Shown here: piece by piece, positions 10,546 through 22,234 of the stretch
How the letters are laid out: every line of letters begins with the position of its first letter
Position numbering within the stretch: position 1 is the first letter of the stretch
Assembly: GCA_946811185.2 (NCBI GenBank)
Contig: OX328112.1
Span: 2,604,001-2,668,000 of the forward strand
Length of the DNA stretch: 64,000 nucleotides
Source: Hippopus hippopus
Taxonomy: Eukaryota > Mollusca > Bivalvia > Cardiida > Cardiidae
Reading direction: 5' to 3'
Program-made: the position numbers and the translations under genes
Notes under the pieces: generated by a model
What the model saw: only the letters and a program-made list of their open reading frames with translations
What the model was told of the DNA's origin: nothing
The model's database searches: none

Positions 10546-10744
10546 CGCTTTACCATACAGTCCCGACTTTTAACGACCCTGTGAAAAAAGCCTTTTGAAA
10601 ACATTGTGGGAAAAGGAGAAAACGCCACAATATTTTCTGCCCCATCAAAGTCAGAAATCATTATATTTACAGGATTTAATTTGTTGTCTGCAGATGCTTT
10701 GAATTTGGTCCAGTCCAAAAATTTTTTGTTTGGTAAAGAGTGAA
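10546..10744 (-). mobile_element. TTAA-1 MITE lacking most of the hairpin
   Basis: ACGCTTTACCATACAGTCCC … TTTGGTAAAGAGTGAA. After GGAGAAAACG it jumps to CCACAATATTTTCTGC, a deletion of the palindrome tip. Deletion at palindrome centres is expected from replication slippage. Confidence 0.8.
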
Positions 10745-10974
10745 ACAACGATGTTTGTGCAGTAAAGGTTATATAACCAAGGTCTATGCTGCTCAGTAAG
10801 TGATCAAGGTCTTCTATTAGTATTAGTATTTGATGCACACAACAGAGGCATTTGTTTTTTTTTTCTTTGGAGTGGCATGGGACAAAGAACTTTCAAGCCC
10901 TAGTCAAATACTAGTAAAACAAAAAAAAAACCACATGAATAAGTGAGTTGAAAATGATGTGAAATGCTGTTCAG

Positions 10975-11203
10975 TTAACCCTTTACCACACAATCCCTAA
11001 CTTTAACGACCCTGAGAAAGAAGCCATCTGAAAACATAGTGGGAAAAGGAGAAAATGCTGGTTACCAGCATTTTCTCCTTTTCCCACATTGTTTTCTACC
11101 CTGCTGGAAACAAATTTCAAATTTTGAGTTAAATCTATTTTGTTGTCTGCAATTGCTTTCAATTTGGCCCAGTCTAAAATTTTGTTGTTTGGTAAAGAGT
11201 TAA
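10975..11203 (-). mobile_element. TTAA-1 hairpin MITE, complete
   Basis: TTAACCCTTTACCACACAAT … TTTGGTAAAGAGTTAA with intact hairpin at about 11035-11100. Confidence 0.9.
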
Positions 11204-11299
11204 TAGTTAATCACTCTAATAAATACAGCCATTTGTAAATTTTTCATTAAAATGCAAGCTATGACTGTCATTAAATTCAGAGGCCCTTTTTTCACAACT

Positions 11300-11395
11300 A
11301 AAGTTGCCTTTACAGCCAGTGTAGATCAAGACCAGACTGCACAAAATGTGTAGTCTGATTTCTGAACTACACTGACCACTCTGCTGTAACATCCT
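11300..11395 (+). mobile_element. TTAA-2 MITE core fragment
   Basis: CAGTGTAGATCAAGACCAGA … TAGTCTGATTTCTGAACTAC: inverted core without termini. Confidence 0.6.
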
Positions 11396-11489
11396 AGAAA
11401 GGAACTAGTCTGATATTACAATTAAATGGGTCTTATTTCCAGACTGAAACTGTCTCAAATACTTGTTGGTGGCAATTATTCCTTTCATC

Positions 11490-11717
11490 TTAACTCTTTA
11501 CCAAACGACAAAATTTTAGACTTGTCTAAACTGAAAGCATTTGCAGACAACAAATTAAACATGACTCAAAAATTAAAATTTGTTTTTGGAAGGGTAGAAA
11601 ACATTGTAGGAAAAGGAGAAATGCTGGTTACCAGCATTTTCTCCTTTTTCTACAATGGTTTCAAAAAGCTTCTTTCTCAGGGTCGTTAAAAGTCGGGATT
11701 GTGTGGTAAAGGGTCAA
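11490..11717 (+). mobile_element. TTAA-1 hairpin MITE
   Basis: TTAACTCTTTACCAAACGAC … GTGTGGTAAAGGGTCAA; the right TTAA has mutated to TCAA. Confidence 0.88.
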
Positions 11718-11719
11718 TC

Positions 11720-12418
11720 ACCTTGTCACTTTGTGCTGGAATTGTTGAGTACAGGTTTTTTACATATTCAACATTAATATTTTCACCTGCACTACGAAGC
11801 AACCCAGTTAACTGATCCCAATTTTTTATGATTATTGCATAGGTCAATGTCAGTCTTCAACTAAAGCTATACATTTTCTGTAATGTTCAAAGCGATTTGA
11901 GCTGGCCATTTAGTATAAACAATTCTGTTGTTTTCCTTATGCCCCCAAACATGGGACTAATGGAGAGGTGCATTGTCATCCATGAATCCATACTGTCTAT
12001 TGCCAAAATGCTGAGCAATTACTGGCCACAAATTATCCTCAACATTCAAAGTCATTTGATTTGGCATTTTTGTCTTTTCTCTGTCACAATTGTTTTTCTT
12101 CATCTTCTGTCTAAAACACCATGATTTAAATCATTACCAAATAGCCTTATGTCATGGCGGACTAGATTCAACCAACATCTGAATGAGAAGATGGACCTGG
12201 ATGGTAACAAAATACCAATGACAGCTAGAAAAAGGCCGAAAATTGCCCGTTGCAAAGTGGATTGGGAAAGATTGACCATTTTGCGCAAGATAAATTCGGC
12301 ATGTAACCCTAAACTTTGTCAATTTTTTATTTAACATTTTCTTGCATTTGACAGTCCAGTGTCTTTTGTTGTATTTATCCTTAACAAAAAAAGAATTACT
12401 TTAGATAACAAAGCTCTA
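11720..12418. other. No recognisable gene
   Basis: Open frames of 60-75 codons occur on both strands, but none has protein-like composition or a neighbour that supports it. Confidence 0.5.
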
Positions 12419-12620
12419 AAAAAGCCCCTTTATCACATAAAATCTTTTGGTAGAACTGATCAGAAATGCTGGCTACCAACATTTTCTTCCTTTTCCTCAA
12501 TATTGTCTACCCTTTGAGTTCAAGGACACAAGGCCCTATGTGAACTATATTTAATTTATCAACTGCAGTTGCTTTAAATGTGGACAGGTCTAAAATTTTG
12601 CTGTTTTGGTAAAAAGTTAA
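12419..12620 (-). mobile_element. TTAA-1 MITE, shortened left half
   Basis: Hairpin AAATGCTGGCTACCAACATT near 12466 and a clean right end TTTTGGTAAAAAGTTAA. The segment between CTTTATCACA and the hairpin is partly deleted. Confidence 0.75.
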
Positions 12621-12885
12621 TTTATCATTGGACCTGTTTGACAGAGTGGATGGGCAAACAAACAGACTGACCAATGGACAAATAGAATTATCTGTACTTG
12701 AAGTAATTTTGCAATATTGATTTCTATGGCTATGAATTTGTTACAACCTTTGATTATCAAAGAATAAACCTGGACAAATTGATGAATAATAATCTTTATT
12801 TGCACCCTAAACATAAAAAATACACCGTGCCAAAACATTTGTCATAACTCGGCCAATTCCGTACCTACATCTAACCTTGTATGTA

Positions 12886-13175
12886 ATTGATTGAATTTGC
12901 GTTTACTTATCGTCGCCACCGGTTTCCCATATGGGCGACGCCCCCTGAAGGCTGTTAGTATTGTTACGGGGGATGGTTCAGATACAGGACGAAACCCATC
13001 CTAAGTTTTGCCTGGTTCTTTAACGTGCTCGGTGTATAGCACCGTCACACGGAACCTCGGTTTAATGTCTCATCCTAAAGACTATTTGTAATTTTAGATG
13101 GCCAGCCATGGGGATCGAACCCACACCCTCATGATCACGAGTCCTACGCTCTACCAACTGAGCTATACAGGCTGG
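12886..13175 (-). mobile_element. tRNA-derived SINE, full length
   Basis: Read on the minus strand it opens with a tRNA-like promoter: A box TAGCTCAGTTGGTAGAGCG and B box GGGTTCGATCCCC. Then comes a conserved body (containing GGTTCCGTGTGACGGTGC and GCACGTTAAAGAACC) and the tail AAACGCAAATTCAATCAAT. Body words of this type are widespread in mollusc genomes; it could belong to a V-SINE/RUDI-like group, which I cannot verify. The tRNA-like head is not a functional tRNA gene. Confidence 0.75.
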
Positions 13176-13179
13176 TCAA

Positions 13180-15400
13180 CCTCTTACGTATAACGGTAGT
13201 TTCCATTTAAACTGCTAATCACATGATCTTATACATGACGGCACCACTCGTTTAGCAACGACATAAACAACCTCGATGAAGTTGTTCACATCTATCTATC
13301 TGTTGGTGAAAACTTCAGTTGGGACAGAGAAACGACGTTAAAAAATGGAATGTAGACTACGAACTGTTTGCCAACTGAAATATAGGGTTAGAAAGATTTC
13401 GATAAAAAATTGAAACTTGTTTTCTTTTTTAAGAGGAGCCTTACAATTTTCAGAACGGTTAACCGGCGTATTTGCGGGCGATGAAATGTAGCGATCTGGT
13501 GCATGTCAATTCACCAGATACAGACGAGGGATTTGATAACTTCCATCACTCGAGGTATGCGTGCCAAAACTGAATCAAGTACTGTATGGTCGACGTCATC
13601 AGTTACATCATTCAGTACGTCAGCTATCGATTTCTATGAAGCCAAGGTCACTGAGTTAAATTAAGTGTACTGTGTAAAAAAAATTTACTCTTGCTTAAAG
13701 CCCCAGTAAAGTTCAAAAATAGGTAATTTTCACCGTTTATAACTCGAAAAAATATCAGATAACCCATCACAACACACATATATAAGATCGGCAAAAACTC
13801 GAACGTGTCAGTTACTGCATTGGTTGCCGTGATGTATGTGTGAAAATGCATGGAGAAGCTCGTCGATTTCAGGGACGCCATTGATCAAGACAACCTTCAT
13901 TATCGTTCGTGTATATTCAAACTAGGTCTTCGAGAACGTCACATGATAAATTGTATCTCATTAGTGCTATGACGTAGTACACAGGACTTTTGTTTACAAT
14001 TCCAATATTATGTCATCGGACAGTAAGATTGTTCATTCTGAACCTGTTTTCTTATTTAGATGTAGTAACTCTTGTATTAATGATAAATGAATAAGCGATG
14101 ATCAGCCTGTGTCGTCGTTTCTGTTTACGAAACGATCAAGTGAATGAAGGGTTTGTTTCGACGCCTTGAATGATCACCTGGTGTTACGTCACTACTACTT
14201 CACTGCAGACATTTACGACGAAAAGTCAGCTAATCATCGGCTATCACCGATGTAAACAAACAGATAATGCGACATGGTAGGATTTGTTCCAGTTTCAAAA
14301 TTCTTTTTTCTGCCATTGACCGGAACTTTTACGAACTGCACCTTTACATATTGTGAAAATCATAATATTCGCCATTTTTTACATGGTACAAATGAAATTT
14401 ACCTTTATTTTATAAACATATTTTTTATTCATTTGGACTTTACTGTGACTTTAAATAGTTCTGTAATAACTGTTTCGATAAAATTTCGGAAAAAAATTTC
14501 TATCATATGTTTCTGCCGATGATGAATTCTCAGTAAAGAAATTTGTTTAGGTACTGACAATTTTAAGCAAATATTTTGCACTTTGCACCTATTGTTTTAA
14601 ATAGACATTAAAATGAAATGTAATGCACCCATCCGTCAAGAGTGGATTCACCCTGTCTGTTTTCAACATACCATTATTAAAGACATGGCTGATAGGTTAC
14701 AAAGCATAAGTGGGGGGCTCTTTGATTGACAGAGGCTTGCTTAATTCATGGGTAAGTGATGTCAATCCTTTTTTGTTACTAACTACCAATGACCTTAGAA
14801 ATCGTAGGACAGCCATATTTGTACATAGACCTACCTGCAGAAAGAGACGGTTTGTAATAAACATCTAAAAATATGAATTACGATTACTAACTGCATAGTT
14901 TATAACATATATGTATACCAGAGCCAGCATGAATAAGTGAATTTAAACAGTTATTCCTGTGTTTAACCCGTTTGCAAAAGGCATGTAAGAACTTCAAGTA
15001 GGCCTAATGGATCCGTTTTGTACTACACCTTTTACCCTATTTAGTGCTACCTTGCAAGGGAATTAAGTGTTGAGCGAGACCAGCCTGACCCCTGATAAAG
15101 GTTCCTGGCAAGGGACAGGTTATCCCAGTCCTAAAAGAAGTAACTGATGGATTCTGCCACTAGGTGCATATGTAAAGGTCAGTAGATCTCCCACAGGTGG
15201 TGATATGACCGGGTTCGATACACATGTTTTCCATTGCATGATGGAATCATGTTGTAACCGCCAATGCGGCAGCATTAATATCCCCATGCTTCGTCAGGCA
15301 CAAGTTTTTGAGGCACTTTATAACACTGCAAGGTGCAGACCTGTAGCTCTTACCAACATATATAGATCTGTTTGTGAAATGTACAAGGCGAACTATGGGT
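13180..15400. other. No recognisable gene or repeat
   Basis: About 2.2 kb of AT-rich sequence. Open frames up to 87 codons (13648-13881 minus, 14274-14522 plus) have no family resemblance. A SINE-free, MITE-free interval like this is unusual in this window. Confidence 0.45.
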
Positions 15401-15468
15401 CAGGGCCCGATATCTCAAAACGCTTTAAGTGCTACGATCATCGTAAACCGACCTTAAGCCCCTCGTAA
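15205..15468 (+). CDS. Weak candidate ORF, unknown
   Basis: 87 codons including a Cys-containing segment CCNRQCGSINIPMLRQAQVF. It overlaps the left end of the TIR element that begins near 15402, so the 3' part of the frame is transposon sequence. No recognised domain; most likely not a gene. Confidence 0.12.
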   Translation: MTGFDTHVFHCMMESCCNRQCGSINIPMLRQAQVFEALYNTARCRPVALTNIYRSVCEMYKANYGSGPDISKRFKCYDHRKPTLSPS

Positions 15469-15779
15469 GCATTTTGCTGGCTCTCTCAAGACATCGCAAC
15501 TTAAGGGCCCATGGTAAACCCGATCTTAAATTGCGACCACTCCGAAGCTACCTTAACGTAATCGTAGGCTGTTTTCAGCAATGCATAAAACGTGATGTTG
15601 TGGTTTATTTTTCAAAATGACATTATTTTTACACTTGAACAGACCTCACCTCAAGAAACAATATAGCACGGCGTAATTCCCTTGGATTACATGGATGACA
15701 TGGAATTAATTAGAAAATACAGCCTTGATCGAGGATCAATGGCTACCCTCTGCAATGTTTTTGGTTGAGCGCTTCAAAG

Positions 15780-17302
15780 AACAAGAGGGCCTAAAGCGCT
15801 CACCTGAATAAGTCATCTAGGATTGCTAAAACGAAAGAGATCCTAGTTGTGATAATGTAAAACATCATTGTAAGTGGCCTTCTTTTAAACTGACTTTTCC
15901 AACTTGATGGAGATATCATCAAGACAAACATTTAGGTTGGTTATTGTATGACATTTAACGCCGTTTCGACATTATTTCAGTTACATCGCGGCGGCAAGCG
16001 CACCTACCCACGCTCTCCTGGAGTTTCTTTTACCAGTACTCCGCACAATACTCTTTCCAAGCCACTGGCTACTTTCTCATATAACCATCGTTGAAACAAT
16101 GGTCAGCAGTGAGAGAGAAATGAATCCTGTTGCAATGACTATCATCAGTCTTAGAAATTGATCCAGCCGGGGATTGAACCAGCGACAAACATTTTGACAA
16201 TGTTTCATGTATATCAGACTCAAGAAGTAGCATCTAGACTGTACACAAGCTTTTCTAAGATTTGGCCCAGAGATCAAATTATTGATCTTATGTGACTAAA
16301 TTTCAAATTTGTCTAAGATATCATCAAAATAAACATTTTGACAATGTTTCATGAGTGTTAGACTGAAAATTTAGCCTCTAGATTGAGATTTAGCCCAGTG
16401 ACCAACTCTTGAACCTGTTTTGACCAACTTTCTAACTTGTCCGAGATAGCGTCAGAACAACCATTTTTATAATATTTCATGTGTATCAGACTGAAATGCA
16501 GCTTCTACAGTGCAAAAAGGTTTTTCTAAGGTTTGCCCTAGTGACCTATTATTTTAAATGACTTGACTCAATTTCAGTCTTGTCGAATATATCATCAATA
16601 CAATATTCTGACCAAGTTTCATAAGTATCAAACTTAAAATGTGGCTTAGAGAGTGCGCACAAGGTCTTTTCCAGGATTTGGCACAGAGGCCTACTTTCTT
16701 TTCCCCACATGACCCAATTTCAGTCTCATCCTAGATATCATCTTGGTAAAAATTTTGACTTTGTTTCATGAGTATCTGGCTGAAAATGTGGCCTAGAGTG
16801 CATACAAGGTCATTCTAAGACTCGGCCTACATTTTGAACCAACGCAACCCGATTTCAATCTTGCTAGAGATACAATCATGACATACATTCTAACGGCAAA
16901 CTGTCTGACCAAGAATTGGGCTGAAAATGTGGCCTCTAGAGTGCACACAAGGTTTTTCTTAGATTTGGCCCTGTTACGTACTTTTTGACAGGACATGACC
17001 CAGTTTCAATCATGACCGAGATATCATCAATGAAAGCATTTTGACCCTGCTTGGTGAGTATATGGCTGGAATGTAGCCTCTATAGTGCACACAAGGTTTT
17101 TCTGGGATATGCCTCGGTGACCTACTATTTCGCCCAACATGACCCAATTTCGGACTTGTTTAAGATGTTATAAAGAGAAAGATTCTGACCAAGTTTCATG
17201 ACTACTGGACCAAAAATGTGGCCTCTAGAGTGCACACAAAGTATTTTTTGACGGCTGGACGAGACACGATGCACGACAGACACAGCACGATCACGAAGGC
17301 TC
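15780..17302 (-). mobile_element. Pearl/Helentron-associated-like element, 5'-truncated
   Basis: On the minus strand the 3' end is TTCAGGTGAGCGCTTTAGGC followed by CCTCTTGTTC. The body is about eight diverged ~160-bp cores with GGCCACATTTTCAG and AAACTTGGTC words, and the 5' end stops near GTGATCGTGCTGTGTCTGTC. Cores are the same family as 49326-50900. The terminal AGCTCACCTGAG end is missing at 17302. A SINE sits inside near the 3' end. Confidence 0.75.
15923..16194 (-). mobile_element. Meta-type SINE inserted in the pearl-like element, 11-bp duplication
   Basis: GACAAACATTT is found at 15923-15933 and 16184-16194, flanking a minus-strand SINE: tail at left (GTATGACATTTAACGCCG), central CCAAGCCACTGGCTACTTTC, B-box remnant GGGGATTGAACC at right. 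The head is 5'-truncated within the tRNA-like part. Removing it restores a continuous pearl core. Confidence 0.85.
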
Positions 17303-18412
17303 AAATCAAGCATTTCCGGTGCCGATGCAGATGACATTGGCTTTGAGATTTTATGCAACGAGGAGTTTTCAATCTGTGATCGCAGACAGTCATGGGGTCA
17401 GAAATGATTTAGTATCAAGAAATGATGTCACTTTTAAATGTTACGATCGTAAATGGCGTTTTTCTTTACGAGAGCATTAAGGCCGGTTTTGAGAGATCAC
17501 TTTAAGAAAATCGTAACGTCCTCGTAAAGTGATCGTAAAGTTCACCGTAACTTACGAAACCTTTAAGTTTTGAGAGATTGGCCCCAGGTTAGCAGGATAC
17601 ATCCTCGACACAACATGAATTTCTCACTGGGGCCCATCACATGATCTTGTCAAAAATACCATTATCTCCCGCTAGATGGCATTCTACAAATACATATCTA
17701 ATTTCGGCATTCTGGGTACAGAACCGAACTACTTTTCAAAAAGACAACCGTTACTTTAAACTTCAAATTCAAATAAACGTTTACTCAATAAAACGCTACC
17801 TTGTGCGATTTATTCAGCCATGATCAGCTGGCATGTAACCTATGCACTGGCCATTTATTAAAACAGCCGGCTTGGATAATAGCTTCGGTATAAGCCCTGC
17901 TTTTCCCTAGTATATGAGATCAGTGATGCGTCATAGCAGACAGGTCGAATATTCGAAGAATATGACATGTGCAGACAACGCAGAAATACTGACTATATCG
18001 GATGTGCTCGCAAGTTAATGCTAAAAACTAAATTCAAAGTTATGATGAACAACTGGTGGAATCAAATTCTTCTTAGCTACTATACACTTTCTAAAAATTT
18101 TGTCACTAGAAAGAATTACCCAGGTCAATACAGTGCAAAATTGCTGGGTTTTTTTTGGCATATTCAAGGACTTAGTCTTACTCTAAAGCATTTTCTTTAT
18201 TTGAAAGTGTCACAGTTTCCGATTGGTTAAACCAAATGGTTTAGACGTTCGGACGTTGTGTTACTAAATCTAAAATTAAACTTTGAATGAAATTCATATG
18301 GTTGGTGAATACGAAATAAAACTTGTTCTGCAATTCATCCGAAAACAATAATTCTTGAATTGATCTTGAAAATGCAAGTCTTCCAAATTGCAAAGTCTGG
18401 TATAGCCCATCA

Positions 18413-18417
<5 letters not shown>

Positions 18418-18453
<36 letters not shown>
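18418..18453. repeat. (GT)n microsatellite
   Basis: About 17 GT units beginning near 18418, followed by an imperfect GCGTTTATGTGTG tail and a T-run. Confidence 0.95.
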
Positions 18454-18455
<2 letters not shown>

Positions 18456-18538
18456 TTATGTGTGTTTTTTTTTTAACGTAAAAGTAGATTACTTAATCGT
18501 CACTCCGGGGAAAAAGCACATTCGTAACGCATTATCCC

Positions 18539-18760
18539 TGAACCCTTATCCTGCTAAATAATTTCAAAGGAAACTTTAAAGCAGAACGTAAATACCAAAT
18601 TTATATTACATGTATTTTAAAGTTATTTTGGGGCGAGGGAAGATATCTCTTTATCGGACAGTGTATATCCAAGATCAAACTACACGTTTTGTGATGTCTG
18701 ATCTTAATCTACACTGTCCGCAAAAGGTCAGTGAGTCGCGCTTAGCAGCCTAAGGGTTAA
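18539..18760 (-). mobile_element. TTAA-2 hairpin MITE, near complete
   Basis: TGAACCCTTATCCTGCTAAA … GCTTAGCAGCCTAAGGGTTAA. The inverted core is AGTGTATATCCAAGATCAAA / TCTGATCTTAATCTACACTG. Ends CCCTTA…TAAGGG abut TTAA, compatible with a piggyBac- or Kolobok-type origin (TTAA target). Confidence 0.8.
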
Positions 18761-18824
18761 AGGGCCGAAAAAACCTAATGGATACTTTCAGTCTAGAAAT
18801 AATACCTACATGTACATGACAATA

Positions 18825-18952
18825 ATTGTAGTTTAAGGGCTGCCCTTGTCCAGTGCTGATCGAAGATCAGAGTGCACGTTTTGTACAGTCTGACCTTGAT
18901 CTACATTGGCCGCAAAAACAACTATAGCTTGTAAAGGTGCCCTAAGGGTTAA
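18825..18952 (-). mobile_element. TTAA-2 MITE, partial
   Basis: Core GCTGATCGAAGATCAGAGTG / GTCTGACCTTGATCTACATT and intact right end CCTAAGGGTTAA; the left ~90 bp is absent. Confidence 0.7.
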
Positions 18953-18984
18953 AAGCAAATCTTTATATCATAAGGACCCATTTG

Positions 18985-19150
18985 CCCAACAACCTGAATC
19001 ATGGGGTCGAATAGTCCTTTAAGATGCAAAAACTTACCAGTGGCAAAACGTTTCTACTCAGGTCAGTGTTCGCGGATTCCGCAGGCTGACATGAGTCAAT
19101 ACTTTGTATAGGTGTATGAAATCAGCTTTTTGACAAAGCACCCCTCATTG
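18985..19150. mobile_element. Dispersed repeat, family D
   Basis: CCTGAATCATGGGGTCGAAT, AGTCCTTTAAGATGCAAAAA and TCAGGTCAGTGTTCGCGGAT, with the word order of the copy at 7795. Confidence 0.5.
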
Positions 19151-20000
19151 AATTTCCCCAAAGGTACCTCAGGCATGTAACTTCACCAAAAAAGTACCTT
19201 TGCTCTGTCCAGTCTTTTGCTAGCTTGCTTAGTGTTTAGACGCCATTAGCTTTCTGAGATAGCCATATCTTGTGTTTGTTTTTCACTGTATTTTTGCTTT
19301 GTTCCTTCTGTAAGTACACCTTTTATCATATTTGTGCTATTTATCGTATTTCCGTCATGTTATTTATATGTTGTGAATTAGACGTGAATGTTTGAAAATT
19401 TCCGGTTGAGTCGTATCAGCAGGCAGATGCCCGCCATTTTTGCCCATGTCATTCTGACCAAATTTCAAAATCTGCATTCCCCTCCCCTTTGCATATTTCC
19501 TGCTACATGTGGTTGAAAGAAATTGCATTTAAACAGTGTGTGTTATAAATCAACTATTTGTTGTTATAGATTAAAAAAAAAAGAAAGTGTAAACAAGACT
19601 AACATTGGAGACCGTCGTCGTTCTCTTGTCACTCCACCAATATTCCTATTTCAAGTCGGTTTAAGCTCATATAACTTTTATTAAACACTTGTATGCTATT
19701 ATGACATAGAAAAAATGAGTTATTTGAAACATTGAGGCACTTGGAACAAAAAATAAACTTTGGCAGTCAGCATTTTTATTTTTTTCCTCACGAAATTTAC
19801 CCTTTACCCATTCAAACAGAAATCTGATCATTGAGCCTAATTCACTGTGTAGCTCCATATTTGTTCAATATGAACGGGTCTACAGTTTAAATTCTACAAG
19901 TAGACAGAGCAGTCTGATCCCGATCTGCTCTGTCAGGAGAAACAGTAGAAAAATAGTTACAGCACAGAAAAATATTGTTTGGAAAAAGAACAGGAATATT
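19150..20000. other. No recognisable gene
   Basis: AT-rich sequence without a supported frame or known repeat. Confidence 0.45.
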
Positions 20001-20004
20001 GTGT

Positions 20005-20170
20005 TTAACCCTTTCCCAGACAATCCCTGGTTTTCACGACCCTGAAAAAGAAGCCATTTGAAAACATTGTGGAAAAGAAGAAAATGCTGGTAACCAGTAT
20101 TTTCTCCTTTTCCCACGATGTTTTCTACCCTCCCAGGAACAAACGTTAATTTTTAATCGTGTTAATTTTG
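20005..20170 (-). mobile_element. TTAA-1 MITE, right third missing
   Basis: TTAACCCTTTCCCAGACAAT, hairpin intact near 20085-20105, decays after CCTCCCAGGAACAAACG. Confidence 0.75.
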
Positions 20171-20226
20171 TCAAGACATGCCAAGAAAGCACTGGGTGAA
20201 CAAATCTAGTGCAGATTTACAAACCA

Positions 20227-20438
20227 TTAACCCTTAGGCTGTTAAGGGCAACTTAAGGACCTTTTGCGGACAGTGTAGATCAAGATCAGACTGCACAAAA
20301 TGTGCAGTCTGATCTTGGATCTACACTCTCCGACAAGAAGATAGCTTTTCCTCAAAAATACCTTTGAAATAGCAGAATTTGGGTTTCCACTGTCGGATTG
20401 AAAGTTTCATGTTACTTATTTAGCAGAATAAGGGTTAA
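20227..20438 (+). mobile_element. TTAA-2 hairpin MITE, complete (type copy)
   Basis: TTAACCCTTAGGCTGTTAAG … TTAGCAGAATAAGGGTTAA, 212 bp. The palindromic core GTGTAGATCAAGATCAGACT / AGTCTGATCTTGGATCTACA is off-centre, in the left half. Confidence 0.88.
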
Positions 20439-20454
20439 AAAATCCAGCATTAAT

Positions 20455-20540
20455 TGTAAATTCTAAGACCAGCCATATTATTGTTCAAGACATTTTGTCT
20501 CAGCCAATCAGATTGCTGGTCTTAGAATTAAGAGTTATAA
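20455..20540. mobile_element. Small hairpin repeat
   Basis: AATTCTAAGACCAGC is perfectly inverted as GCTGGTCTTAGAATT, with a ~50-bp loop containing CAGCCAATCAGATTG. Likely a tiny MITE or solo TIR pair. Confidence 0.55.
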
Positions 20541-20565
20541 CAAAGAAATAAGCTTGATGAAAATT

Positions 20566-20645
20566 GCCCTGGAGCAGACAGTGTAAATCAATAATCACAC
20601 TGTATTTTCTATAGTCTGATCTTGATTTAGACTGCTGAGATGATG
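20566..20645. mobile_element. TTAA-2 core fragment
   Basis: CAGACAGTGTAAATCAATAA and TAGTCTGATCTTGATTTAGA, inverted; no termini. Confidence 0.55.
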
Positions 20646-20666
20646 TATTGCAAAAGAATTGTGTTC

Positions 20667-20865
20667 TTTAATGACCAATAGTAAGATAGCTCTTGAAAAC
20701 ACTGTGGAAAAAGGAGAAGATGCTGGTAACCAGCATTTTTGCCTTTCCCACAATGTTTTCTACTCTTTCAAAGTCAACCATTTTCTTGAGTATTAATTAA
20801 TTAGTAGTCAGCAAATGCTTTCAATATTGACAAGTCTAGAATTTTGTTATCTGGTAAAGATTTAA
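20667..20865 (-). mobile_element. TTAA-1 MITE sharing its right TTAA with the next copy
   Basis: The left end is eroded at TTTAATGACCAATAG; hairpin GATGCTGGTAACCAGCATTT; right end CTGGTAAAGATTTAA. The final TTAA at 20862-20865 is also the first of the neighbouring copy. Confidence 0.8.
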
Positions 20866-21083
20866 CTCTTTACCAAACGACAAAATTTTGGACTTGTCCA
20901 AATTGAAAGCACTAGCAGACGACAAAATAAATGTGACTGAAAAATTGAAATTAGGTTTGTGTAGGGTAGAAAACATTGTGGAAAAAGGAGAAAATGCTGG
21001 TTACCAGCATTTTCTCCCTTTCCCAGAATGTTTTCAAAAGCTTTCTTTCTCAGGGTCGTCGGGATTGTGTGGTAAAGAGTTAA
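20862..21083 (+). mobile_element. TTAA-1 hairpin MITE, complete
   Basis: TTAACTCTTTACCAAACGAC … GTGTGGTAAAGAGTTAA; opposite orientation to the copy it abuts. Confidence 0.9.
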
Positions 21084-21348
21084 AACATAATAAGTAGTGA
21101 ATAAATTATAGAATTTGATTATCATGAATTTATTAAACAGTCTGATCTTAGATCTACTACCACCTGCCATTTTGTGAAATACTCTAGCTAAAACAAACTT
21201 GAAAATTGAACATTATATTTGTTACTGTCTCTTGGCTGAAACTGTCCATTTACTCTGTGGCTTTAAATGTGGCGTTTAACTTCTGACTACACAGGCTATT
21301 GTGAAACCAGCTGAGTACTTATTCAGATGACAAAATTATCACAGGCAT

Positions 21349-21704
21349 TTAACCCTTTATCACACAATGACGACTTTTAATGACCCTGAGGAAGAGGCCT
21401 TTTGAAAACTTTGTGGGAAGAGGAGAAAATGCAGTTAAACAGCATTTTCTCCTTTTCCCACAAAGTTTTCTACTCTATCAAAGAAGGTCACACAATCCAA
21501 ACTTAAACAACCCTAAGGATAAATGTGTTTGAAAGCAATGTGGAAGATGGAGAAAACATCAGTAACCTGCATTTTCTCCTTTTCCTGCAAAGTTTTCAAC
21601 CTTATCAAATAAAAATTGTGTCAGTTCAGCCACTATGAAATCGTGAGCATCAAATGCTTTCAATTTGGATAGGTAAAAAATGTTGCTGTGTGGTAAAGGG
21701 TTAA
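21349..21704 (-). mobile_element. TTAA-1 MITE with two hairpins (internal duplication)
   Basis: One pair of ends (TTAACCCTTTATCACACAAT … TGTGGTAAAGGGTTAA) encloses two successive hairpins, one near 21425-21455 and one near 21545-21585. A second CACACAATCCAAACTTAAAC left-half word lies between them. It is either an internal tandem duplication or a copy inserted in another with loss of the inner ends. Confidence 0.8.
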
Positions 21705-22009
21705 GACAAAGTCTATTGTTTGAGCCATACTTCATTTTTTTTCTGAAAAGGCTTTCAATTAGTACAAGTCTAAAATAATTTCTGTAAAGAGTAGAACTAA
21801 AGGGAAATAAAATTACTTATCAACCATATGGACATGATTGTGTGAAAGAAGCCATAGGTTGCATTTGATATGCAATTGCCCCTTTCTCCACAAAATTTTC
21901 CAAAGCTATCCACTGCAGCACTGTAAAATAGTTATTTGATATATCTCTGTTGCAGATCTGAGAAGCATTGTAAATTAGTCAAGGTCCTATTGCTTAATGA
22001 CTTATTTGA

Positions 22010-22234
22010 TCCTTTACCATACAATGCCCATTTTTAATGACCCTGAAGAAGAAAGAGTTTGAAAACATTGTGGTAAAAGCAGAAAATGCTGGTAACCAGC
22101 ATTTCCCCCCTTTCCCAAACTGATTTCTTCCCTTTCAAAGATAGCAATCATTATTAGACGAACTTTCGTCATCTGCAAAATAATTGCTTTCAACTTGGTT
22201 GAATACCAAATTTTGTTGTTTGATAAACAGTTAA
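22010..22234 (-). mobile_element. TTAA-1 hairpin MITE, shares TTAA with next
   Basis: GATCCTTTACCATACAATGC … TTTGATAAACAGTTAA; the last TTAA (22231-22234) opens the following copy. Confidence 0.82.

Larger units (their letters stand above)
15402..17586. mobile_element. TIR element (outer shell of a three-level nest)
   Basis: The left end GGGCCCGATATCTCAAAACG is matched in inverted form at the right by GTTTTGAGAGATTGGCCCC. Both subterminal regions repeat the words ACGATCGTAAA / TTACGATCGTAA and CTCTCAA/TTGAGAG (15404-15575 and 17435-17586). The interior is almost entirely a pearl-like element. No target duplication is evident; superfamily unknown. Confidence 0.55.

Noticed and set aside
10296..10838. 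180-codon minus-strand ORF
   Set aside because: Runs through three TTAA-1 MITE copies; its residues are hairpin translations.
13110..13175. tRNA gene on the minus strand
   Set aside because: Continuous with a SINE body and tail; also repeated at 4.2 kb.
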